A DNA stretch of 64,000 nt from Guyanagaster necrorhizus (taxonomy: Eukaryota; Basidiomycota; Agaricomycetes; Agaricales; Physalacriaceae), in NCBI RefSeq assembly GCF_019112545.1, contig NW_025064883.1, positions 2,339,802 through 2,403,801 on the forward strand, in the 5' to 3' direction. Made by a program: the position numbers and the translations under genes. The notes below the pieces were generated by a model. The model saw nothing but the letters and a program-made list of their open reading frames with translations. It had not been told where the DNA came from and searched no databases. Below, one piece after another: positions 21,291 through 30,688 of the stretch. Every line of letters begins with the position of its first letter. Position 1 is the first letter of the stretch.

Positions 21291-22686
21291 CGTATGGTGC
21301 AGGAAGATGTCCGTACGACGGGGACGTTTCAAACCGTGATTGATCAAGGGCAATTGAGAGGCGGTTCAGTCAACTGGTAACAGATGGACTTGGTTCGACT
21401 TCATCTAACGGGATCCTGATGCGCGCTTAACGAGGCTCCATTGGAGTAGTGAATAAAAAAACCTTTGATTGCCGATAAACTTGAATCAATTCTCGGACCG
21501 GCGGCACATCAAATGTATCAGCATAACTGAGATCATGGAGGACGATGTCGACGACGTGCAGCCGTCACATATACCATCACCAACGAACTCAAACACAACT
21601 TCTTCTACTTCTGAAGTGGCCCCGCCGCCTCCTTATGCCAGCAGAGACATTGAGCTTGCAGAGACTAACGCGAATGAGAGTGGAGGCCCTTTGTATTCCG
21701 GTAGCTACTGCTCTTTCGTTTGATGGCGCTGGCTTATATTTCTCTTTTTTACAGCCAACCCCAATTCAGTAGCTCTTTCTAATCCACCCACCTTGTGAAT
21801 TAATTATTCATTGTCGATACTTCAATAACTAATAGCTAGCTTAGGACCTATGTCTCGAAACTGTCTTCCAAGTACGTGTCCCCACCGCTCTATTTTATAA
21901 AATCTGATTAATATTTAAAGGAGAGCGCTTAGAGCCATAGTAATCTTCACAATCTGCATGTTCCTACTCGTTCTTCACCTCCGCGCCGAATCCGCGAAGA
22001 AGAGACATCAGCTCATACACGATGGTCTCGCATGGGCTGACATAACTCCGTCAAAACGATGTCTCCGCTATGGCACCCGCGAGTACTCTGCTCAGCTGAT
22101 GGGCGTACCTAGAGGCGAACATGGCTTGCGTTGGTGCAAGGAGAAGGAGATTACCATTCACGGCATCGATTTTGAAAAGCCAGGGTATTGCACTGTCGAC
22201 AGGGATCATTCGGTGGGTCCAGCATTGTATCCAGAAATCCGTGTTGTCTGATCTTCCTTTAGGTGCTTATGAAACGTCGATTTTACGGTCATTGGACGGT
22301 CGGGTCCAACGAGCCGAGCTGTAAGACGCTGTGGGAGAATTTCCAGGATAAGGTGCGATCTGCTTTCGATTCATCGATAATCGGCGATTTGACAGGTTCT
22401 GCAGGGATGTGTTGCGAAAGGTTCGATGCGCCGTGTATGTCCATCTGTGTTGATGCATCAACTAGGCTAATGTCGCTGTAGCGTATCGAAGCTCATATGG
22501 GGAATCACCAGCCACCACGGGATAATTGGCGAGAGATGTGTTCTACTACCCCCGCGGACTATGATGGGCGTCATTTCGATCAGCCAGATAGCTGTGACTA
22601 CAGGGTAAGCGACATTGGTACTGTATGGTTCGTGAGGGATTGCCGAAGCTCGCCATCTAGGGTGTTTTCGGTGGCGTATGGGGTGC

Positions 22687-22900
22687 TGTTACGAGTCATT
22701 CCATGGCCCGATACTTTTACCTGACGTTTTTCCCTCTTTCCCCCATCTCCCCGGTTTAGCCCATGTTTGTTATTCCCACCATATATATATAAGCCAGTAC
22801 ACGTATTGTAGCTAGAGGTTTTCACAATCAACCAAGCCTATACACCTGTCAGTGACTGTGCGAGCCTTTCGTGAGAGAAGTGACTTTTGCCACCCTCTCA
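22687..22900 (+). repeat. 5' long terminal repeat (214 bases)
   Basis: TG...CA ends. It matches the LTR at 27463 except mainly where that copy has CG and this one has TG or CA (for example GTCATTCCATGG against GTCGTTCCACGG), which shows deamination since insertion. Contains ATATATATAAG, a likely TATA element. Confidence 0.92.
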
Positions 22901-23082
22901 TATTTTTGACAGCTCCATTGGCTTAATCTTTGATTTTACCTTTTTCTCTCTCTCATCTGTGCTTTTCTCTCTAAACTCTATATCTCTCTTTGTCAATATC
23001 TGGATCCCCTATGGCTTGATCACCTGAGGACATTCTGACTTTGACACCAATATCTAATTTTCTCTTTACTTCTTGGTTCCTT

Positions 23083-25571
23083 AGGATGTTGCATTACCCT
23101 TTGTGCAGCCATTGTAACACCACTGTTGTGCCAGCTACACCAGGGATGGACAGTCCTTTATCTCAGTTATCAGATGAGTTGTCACCAACAGACTTTGATA
23201 CTAAAAATGTGGCAGATTCTAGCACTGCAAGTGCTCAGGATGCTATCCCTGCTCTGGCTGTGAGCTGTGTTCCAGCATCTGGTGCTACAGTGCTGAGAAA
23301 CCTTTCTCTTGCCCATGCACAAGCAGAGGAAGAGGATTCAAATCACTCAGAGAAATCAGAGGATGTCAGTTTCAAGGGAAATTTGACCACAGAAGTTTCA
23401 GATAATGATTCATCCTGTAGTGATATAGATAATGGAAATGATTATGAATCATCTATATCTTCTACCTTTGAGAAAGCATCCCATAGTACAGATGCAGAAG
23501 AATCCAATAGAATGGCAAGACCTGTGAGGCTTTGCTGTACTCAGAGTCTTGATAATCTGGGGAAACATGAAGTTCATTTTAGGAGACTACACAAAAGAAG
23601 AAAGCTCATGAAAGAACAGCTTTCTACCATTGATGTGGCTGAATGAAATTTGACAACTGCACAGCAAGAAATGCTTGCCAAATGTCAGAACAAGCTGATG
23701 AAAGACAAGGGCTGAAAGCAACCTACTGTATCTCAGACTCTGACAGCTACATCTGGACCCAGCTCTTACATTGCTAAAGGAAAATTTGTTGACCACAATC
23801 AGGAGATTGATAGCACTGAATTAGATGTCAAGGCACAATGTGAGGCTCTTGAAATGTGGAATCAGGCTCTGGACATCAATCAAAAAGTCCCTAAAGGTGA
23901 TGTGTCCCATTTGGAGGCTCATCCAGAGGTTGAAGATGATTTTATGACTGTTGAAAAGTCTTCTAAGCATAACAAACAGAAAGAAGGACCTCAGAGATTA
24001 AAACCAAAGACAAAAGTTTACAAAACAGGCTGCTATGATGCTCTTAAAGTAGAAGAAACATCAGATGAAGGTTCTGAGTCAGATTTGGAGGCAAAGCCTC
24101 AACCAAAAAAGACACTCTCTAAGACAAGTGCAAAATCTTCAAAATGAAAGACTGTCAGATCATTGACCAATCATAGAATGAAAAACATTATACAAGAACA
24201 CTCAAAGGCACCTTCAAATAGCTGACATGAGTCTACTCATCCTGTGGATCAGCTACCACCTGATAGCTTCTTGGCTGATATGTTAGATGTTAGCAAATCA
24301 AAGAAGAAGTGAAAGGTCTCACCTGAGCACAAGAAGAAACTCAATAAGAAAAAACTTGAGAAACAGAAGCATAAGCACCATGCTAGTTTCTCTAGCTCTG
24401 AATTGTCAGAGTCTACTCCCAGTAATGAGTCTGACTCAGATTGAGACTTTAATTATTCAGGATCTTCTCCATCAGACAATGGTTCCTCAAGCACTGGTTC
24501 AAGCTCATTGAGCTCAAGTAGCAGTGATGCAAGTGATGAGTCAGATGCATCAGATAGCTCTAAGCTATCCAATTATAAACATTGACACTATCATCATCAT
24601 ACTAGAAGGCATGGTTCCCATCAGCATAAGCACAGAAGTCAAAACATCACTACAAAAGATTAATTCAACCAATACCTCTTACATCATATGATGGTACAGC
24701 TGATGGTGAAAAATTCCATTGCTTTATAATGGAATTGACTCAATTCTGCAAAAAAGGTTGGGTTCCAAAAGATGAACAAGTATTTCTGGCATCACATTAT
24801 CTGAAGAGAAAGGCATTATCTTTCTTCATTTAGAAGGTTTTGAAGAACCATGCAGAATAGACATTGATAGACTTCTTGTGAGAAATTTTTAATTTGTGCT
24901 GCTCTTCAAATTATTGAAGTCAGCAACAGGATAAAATAAAGAAGTGCTACCAGAATGATTGCACTGTTTTAGAATATGTTTACAAGCTGGAAATCTTATA
25001 TGGCTTTGTTAGCATGACTAGCAAGCATGAGCATATTATTAAGCTTTGAGATAGATTCTGTAGAAAGATGCAGCATGGACTCTATTGAGCAAAGCTCAAT
25101 AAGGAGGTTTATAGCTGGTGCCATATTGTTAAAGAGGCTAAACTCATTGAAATGGCTGATCTTAAATCTACATCTCAAAGTACCAAGAAAAAGAAGCTAT
25201 CACAGAGAAGTTCTGGAAACAGCAATAACCATAGAAATAGTGAGCATACATCTAAGAAATATAAGTCTGATAACAGTTATTTGAAAGGATATTCTCATGA
25301 AAAGAATAGACTCCACAAGAGAGGATCTAACTTGTATAATCAGTCATCAAGCTACAATCAACCCTCATCATCTTCCAGAGGTAATAAACCATTGAATAGA
25401 GGGCACAATAGTGAAAGCAAGTCTACCACAAATTCTAGCTCTGGAAATAAACTATCAGAAAGCAAGAAGGCAGAACTTGTCACTGCAAATAAGTGCTTTA
25501 GATGTGAAGAAGTGGGACATATAGCTAGAAATTGTCCTCACAATAACACAGTGAAGTCAAATAATATATGA
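23083..25571 (+). pseudogene. Decayed retrotransposon gag with CCHC zinc knuckle
   Basis: Reads in one main frame as a long hydrophilic Ser/Lys-rich Gag-like polyprotein starting MLHYPLCSHCN and broken by many stops, mostly TGA at places where CGA (Arg) fits the context, for example KK-TGA-KVSPEHKKK. The core near 24690-25130 (GEKFHCFIMELTQFCKKGWVPKDEQ) resembles the capsid region of Ty3/Gypsy-like or Copia-like gag. The end has a knuckle, CFRCEEVGHIARNC (C-x2-C-x4-H-x4-C), at about 25494-25535, and stops at NNTVKSNNI. Not functional. Confidence 0.8.
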
Positions 25572-25780
25572 GAGGGTGGCAAAAGTCACTTCTCTCATGA
25601 AAGGCTCACACAGTCACTGACAGACATATAAGCTTGGTCAATTGTAAAAACCTCTAGCTACAATATGTGTACTGGCTTATATATATAGTGGAAATAACAA
25701 ATATGAGCTAAATCAGAGAGACAAGGGAAAGAGAGAAAAATATCAGATAAAAGTATCAGGCCATGGAATGACTTGTAACA
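25569..25780 (-). repeat. Third LTR copy, inverted, inside the element
   Basis: Reverse complement of the flanking LTRs: starts TGAGAGGGTGGC and ends GGAATGACTTGTAACA. It carries no CpG. It forms the outer end of the left arm of the large inverted repeat. I see no clear 5-base duplication around it, so it is not a simple nested insertion with intact ends. Confidence 0.88.
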
Positions 25781-26793
25781 TATGCTCTTCTGGCCAATGA
25801 AGTTAGACAATACAGTAGCATGATATGTATCCCTTTTTTTTAATAAAATATAAGATAAGCAGAGAAAATTGTTGATAGAATAAAGTAAACATCACAAGAC
25901 TAATTTTCTCCATTCTGTATAGCAGCATCTCTTTTCTTGCCATTCACTTTGACATCAACATCACCCTCCATGTCATCTTCTCCATCATCAATGTTAGATG
26001 CACTCTGGATAAACTCCAATAGATAGTCAGAGCCTAAGTCCAAGTCTAAGTCTGAGTCTGAGTCCAAGAGGAAATCCAGCAACTTGTCATAGTCCTCCTA
26101 TAGGATTCCTGCTCATTTGTCTTTTTATCTCTGGATGGCCCTCTCCTTGGCCCTTTTCTGTCTGAGAAAGAGGGTATGACTGAAGTATCAATTATTGTTA
26201 TACTCACATTTTGGAATAATGACATATCTAGAGATTTAGATGGTTCTGGAGTTGAAGAGGATAGGCATGTCAATCTTGAGATTGTGAGCAGTGGGAGTGG
26301 AATCATTAAGGTGAGTGAGATAGTATTCACCCAAGGAGTTGTCCCACTCAGCAAACTTGTCCTCAGCATCACCTGCATTGTATAAAGCCATAATGATAGA
26401 ATACCCAATGGGCTCATAATGAATCTGGCAACAAGCTCAAATGCCTCCAGCTCTATGGATGTGTCAAAAGTGATTGTTATGCTCAATACACTGGAGCATC
26501 AGGATAGCAGGAACATCAGCAATGAGGCCTCCAAGCAAATTGAAGCCAGAAGCCTCCTGAACACTGAACCTCTCAACATCCTTGTGATAAATGAATTAGA
26601 CCAGAGATTTGAAAGGGGCTTTGGACAGAAGGCTCCTGGCTCCAATTTGCTTGGAGGCCTCATTGCTGATGTCCCTGCTATTCTGATGCTCCAGTGTATT
26701 GAGCATAACAATCACCTTTGACACACCCACAGAGCTGGAGGCATTTGAGCTTGTTGCCAGGTTCATCATGAGCCCATTGGGTACTCCATCATC

Positions 26794-27342
26794 ATGGCTT
26801 CATACAATGCAGGTGATGCTGAGGACAAGTTTGCTGAGTGGGACAACTCTTCAGGTGAATACCATCTCACTCACCTTGATGATCCCACCCCCACTGCTCA
26901 CAATCTCAAGGTTGACATGCCTATCCTCTTCAACCCCAAAACTATCCAAATCCCTGGATATGTCATCATTCCAGAATGCAAGTATAATGATAATCAGTAC
27001 CTTGGTCATACCCTCTTCCTCAGACAGGAAAGGGCCAAGGAGAGGGCCATCCAGAGACAAAAAGACAAATGGGCAGGAATCCTATGGGAGGACTGTGATG
27101 AGTTGCTGGATTTCCTCTCGGACTCGGACTCGGACCTGGACTCCAAGCATCAGCACAAGGAGACTGAAGATCAATGCCATGCTCAACAAGTTTGTATCTC
27201 GGACTCGGGCTCTGACTGTCCATTGGAGTTTATCCAGGGCACATCTAACATCAGCGATGGAGAAGACGACGCGGAGGGTGATGTTGACGTCGAGGTGAAC
27301 GGCAAGGAAAGAGATGCTGCTATGCAGAATGGAGAAAATTAG
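26794..27342 (+). CDS. 3' open frame of the retroelement, acidic tail, unknown function
   Basis: 182-aa open frame before the 3' LTR, starting MASYNAGDAEDKFAEWDNSS and ending DAAMQNGEN. No known domain recognised. It has a charged segment (RQERAKERAIQRQKDKWAG) and Asp/Ser-rich runs (DFLSDSDSDLDS, ISDGEDDAEGDVDVEV). A decayed inverted copy lies at 25900-26600. It may be the remnant C-terminus of a larger polyprotein rather than an independent gene. Its downstream half retains CpG and its upstream half does not. Confidence 0.45.
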   Translation: MASYNAGDAEDKFAEWDNSSGEYHLTHLDDPTPTAHNLKVDMPILFNPKTIQIPGYVIIPECKYNDNQYLGHTLFLRQERAKERAIQRQKDKWAGILWEDCDELLDFLSDSDSDLDSKHQHKETEDQCHAQQVCISDSGSDCPLEFIQGTSNISDGEDDAEGDVDVEVNGKERDAAMQNGEN

Positions 27343-27462
27343 TCTTGTGATGTTTACTTTATTCCATCAACAATTTTCTTTGCTTACCTTACGTTTCATT
27401 GAAAAAAAAGGGATACATACCACGCTACCGTATTGTCCAACTTCGTTGGCCAGGAGGGCGTA

Positions 27463-27678
27463 TGTTACGAGTCGTTCCACGGCCCGATACTTTTACCTGA
27501 CGTTTTTCCCTCTTTCCCCCATCTCCCCGGTTTAGCCCGTATTTGTTATTCCCACCATATATATATATAAGCCAGTACATGTATTATAGCTAGAGGTTTT
27601 CGCAATCGACCAAGCCTATACGCCTGTCAGCGACTGCGCGAGCCTTTCGTGAGAGAAGTGACTTTCGCCACCCTCTCA
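27463..27678 (+). repeat. 3' long terminal repeat (216 bases)
   Basis: TG...CA ends and CpG retained; followed by the target-site duplication GGTGC and then the interrupted host exon. Confidence 0.92.
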
Positions 27679-28123
27679 GGTGCTTGGTTCATCAATGATG
27701 AGAGCTGCTGATCTGAACTATATCGTCAACTTCGTGTTTTTAGATCACCTACCATTTCTCTTTGTACATTCTACAGTTCAGTCTCTTCAAGTGATTCGCA
27801 AATTCTGACTGTCTTTCGTGATGATATCTGTGGTGGATCAGACTGACCGCCGCAATCAAATCTCAAAACGCGAGGTACTTGCAGGGGATGTTGATGAAAA
27901 TTGGAACTTAAAGTCTCACTATACACCCTCACGCGATTACCGACATACAGGAGCTGGACATTCTTACACCGCAAACAGTGAACTTGCCTTCTCTAGTCTT
28001 CTTATGTATCCAGACAACCAACGTGCCTTAAAAATCATTCATCTCTCTAGGAATTTTCTTCTATCAAATGGGATTTAGTTACTGACAGTATGCGAAGACA
28101 ATTCAAACCTGCCTCTGGTAAAG

Positions 28124-29102
28124 TTAGGTGAGCCTCCGGGGAAATAGAACCTCGTCCATGGGTAACAGAGAGATGCTCGATGTCATCAATGTAGACCCTC
28201 CACCGGAACTGTCGTCAGGGAGGCTCTGCCGGGCGAAGGTGTATAGGAATATGTCATCATCGACGTCCTGAGAGGTGCTTGAGTCGCTAGAAGCAGTGAT
28301 ATGTAACTCCAAAGCTTGGCCATGATTGTGATCATCATGACCCAAGCCATCAACGACCTTCGATCGCACCAGCGCAGGGTCTAGCTGAGAGGAGTGGGGT
28401 GCACGACCGTCAGGGTTATCCTCTGAGGTACTAGGGCCATGCCCAATGGTCACGAAGCACTCAGAGGAAGTGATGTCAGAGAAAGTATCGGCATTGGGAA
28501 CCATCAAGTCTGTAGGTGGCAGATTAGATGGGAAAACGGGAAAGGACGGATGCGGTCATGTTTAGAGAGACGGCGCGGGGTGCTTCTTGAATGGAACCAT
28601 CTCAATGCATGTCCCAGCTCGACAATTGTTCCGATTAGTTGGCTGGGTTCAGATTCGGCTGGTATGGAAGCGAATGCATCAACAGAGAATCATTTGTAGA
28701 GATAGATAGGTCAGAGAGGGATATCGCCGATCCATAGATACTAGGGTAGGCTTCTGACGTGGGTGAACTGCTTGTGACTGAAACCGGAAGCAGCTGCCCA
28801 GACGAACCGGACGAATTCTGGTGTGAATAGAGAGCGTGGACAGGCAGGATTGACGGGGTATCGCGAGCGGCAAAGAACACGGGTAATACCTGCTCCAATA
28901 AGCATGCTAAAGATCCATGCTGGGTTGGGGTTACGGTACTCAGCCAAGAACCTGACCTACTCGTCACCTGAGAGGTGCGAATCTGGACTGGTTTTTTATT
29001 TTGATCAGGACGGCTATCCTCGCCTTCTATCTCATTTTGCTGTCGTCCGTCTTGTAGCTGTAGACGGCCATGAAGAGCTACGTTCGATCTGAGCGCTAGC
29101 AC
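28124..29102 (-). CDS. Hypothetical Ser/Asp-rich protein, structure unresolved
   Basis: Two long minus-strand open frames follow each other, 28635-29102 (RSGSWLSTVTPTQHGSLACL, then SSSPTSEAYPSIYGSAISLS) and 28124-28507 (FSDITSSECFVTIGHGPSTS, then ASSDSSTSQDVDDDIF). Both are Ser/Thr-rich with acidic patches, as in activation or linker regions, but I see no DNA-binding domain and cannot prove a splice between them. A further open frame upstream (29132-29398) may belong to it. No function can be given. Confidence 0.3.
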
Positions 29103-30688
29103 GCGTCCGTTGTCGTGCTATTCCTGTTGACCTATCGCGTCGAGGTCACCGTTGGGATCTCCTGCCACGTTAGAATTTTTGGGTGCCCCTTTGACGCCAA
29201 AAACAAATGGGTTAGTCGCAGCTCGGTAACGATATCGATATCCACGCGGCTGCCATACCTTTCTGAACTTTCGTAACGAGTCCTTTGGGTATTCGATATC
29301 TGGTATAGCAATTCGAACATTGATTTAGAGATGAGAAAAGGATCGGAGATCAAAATGGCCGTGGCAGCGGTAAAGAGATGGTGGCCGGAGATCAACATTG
29401 GGCGAGCCTCAATATTGACAATGCTTTATCACTCTTTACCACCATGACCGAAGTGGTGCCTCCTGATTCTTATGCTTCAAGCATCGACACTGGCACCAGC
29501 GACCCACAAGCAAGCCAATATACGTTATCAATGGCGCTTCTGCCCAACGAGAGGAAAATCATCGGGGGTGAAGGCACCCTCATTGAAATACCTCCGCCTA
29601 GCTTGAAATAGGTATCTCTTCGCCATGCAGGCTTACTGTAAAGAACATGAAAATTTTGACCTATCCATGTCGTGCTTTAAGGGACCTGGGATATAAATAC
29701 GGAGCTGGAAGATACTATCAGGTGAGTCTTGCCGTACTTTGCCATAGCTTAAATTTGAATAGGACATGCTGCGACGGTGGAACTTGGGTATCAGAAAGTC
29801 TTGTAGGCTGTAACAGCTTGGAGGAGCCGCAGGATACTAGCGTTTTCCCAAGCCACCCGTGTCGACTTGCGAGGAACCAAGAGATTTGTCACGACAGTCA
29901 TCAGTGCGAACATGGTGTCCAGCCTTATCCTCATAAAAAATATCCTGCGAGTGGGTGTCGAAGTTCTGGGGGACACTCAAAACTCAAAAGAAATATTCGC
30001 AGTGCGAGGAGAAGGTGAATTGGACCCGTATGTCGGTTTAATGATTTGATGCTCATCCGTTTCCCCAGGTATACACACACTCTTCTGCGAAGAACCTTTG
30101 TCACGTCTTCCCGCGAAGCTCGGAGGAATCATCGGGTCCTAACCGCATGGCGTACGGCGGCGGTATGTTTGTTATCATATATCCAAAAGGCACTGCGCAG
30201 GAAAGTTCTTAGATTCGTTCCTATTTACCCTTTTATATTCTCGAGCAGATCCCACCTGAATCAGACTAGCCCACGGAGAAGTCAGTATTAGTTGAAGCCA
30301 TATGTGGAACAGGTCTTGAAGCTCCACATCTAGCACAACTTTGAGAACATGAGAACGGACGCTTTGATCGGTTAAGTCAAGTAATCATTCTACCGAACTG
30401 GTTACTGACTACATGTTCAATACAGATCTCTTGAACTGTCTTAAAGTGGCTGACGCCACTTCTCTTCCAGTGGGACTGCATCAAAATCGTAGCCAGATAC
30501 AGAATTTCACCAGGGCGGGACGGTTGCTATTCAGCCTGTCTTGCGGAATGCCATCATGGACAATATAAACTCGATTTAGCTCGAGGAGATCTCCTTGTTT
30601 GCAAACCTTTGTTCAATCGCCGGACTCTGGGAGCATCTTAAAATCCGAAAGATATCGTTAACCCTCAGAGTCAGAGTCCTTTCTTCTC
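29103..30688. other. Unresolved region with short open frames
   Basis: Several plus-strand frames (29447-29611, starting MTEVVPPDSYASS and ending TLIEIPPPSLK; 29867-30049, SANMVSSLILIKNILRVGV) look weakly protein-like. They do not assemble into a domain I recognise, and stops interrupt them. This may be a decayed gene or a fast-evolving one. The last 200 bases contain the promoter of the P450 gene. Confidence 0.35.

Larger units (their letters stand above)
22687..27678 (+). mobile_element. LTR retrotransposon, gag only, with internal inverted duplication
   Basis: Bounded by direct LTRs (22687-22900 and 27463-27678), both starting TGTTACGAGTC and ending CCACCCTCTCA. It is flanked by the 5-base duplication GGTGC (22682-22686 and 27679-27683), so the ends are those of the original insertion. 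The interior holds a decayed gag (about 23083-25571) with a CCHC knuckle. I find no protease, reverse transcriptase, RNase H or integrase. Where pol should be there is an inverted copy of the element's own 3' kilobase including an LTR (25569 to about 26565), a spacer of about 65 bases, then the direct copy. From just after the 5' LTR to about 27115 I found no CG dinucleotide, while the last 560 bases are CpG-rich. The element cannot move on its own. Confidence 0.9.
25569..27678. repeat. Large inverted repeat, arms about 1 kb, spacer about 65 bases
   Basis: Left arm 25569 to about 26565 is the inverted copy of the right arm, about 26630 to 27678. Translations show this: minus-strand frame 26046-26486 (SITITFDT, ELEAFELVARFIMSPLG) matches plus-strand frame 26699-27298, and minus-strand 25900-26082 matches plus-strand 27100-27342 (EVNGKERDAAMQNGEN). 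Each arm carries an LTR at its outer end. A transcript would fold into a long hairpin. Confidence 0.88.
21535..27711 (+). pseudogene. Single-pass membrane protein gene split by an LTR retrotransposon in its last exon
   Basis: Agaricomycete-type hypothetical membrane protein. It starts MEDDVDDVQPSHIPSPTNSN, has a Pro-rich cytosolic part (APPPPYASRDIEL), a membrane segment (AIVIFTICMFLLVLHLRA), then a Cys-rich outer domain with LRWCKEKE, HWTVGSNEPSC, NWREMCSTTPADYDGRHF and a final C-terminal block. The last exon starts at 22661 after an intron (22605-22660) and encodes GVFGGVWGA. It is then interrupted at 22687 by a retrotransposon. The coding sequence resumes after the second GGTGC copy at 27684 with WFINDESC and a stop at 27709-27711. 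Without the insert the exon is continuous. As it stands, a transcript would read about 18 codons into the LTR before a TAG, so the protein loses its conserved end. Exon joins around 21830-21930 are uncertain. Confidence 0.75.

Noticed and set aside
26046..26486. Minus-strand 146-codon open frame as an independent gene
   Set aside because: It is the inverted copy of the retroelement tail (match at 26699-27298), not a separate gene.
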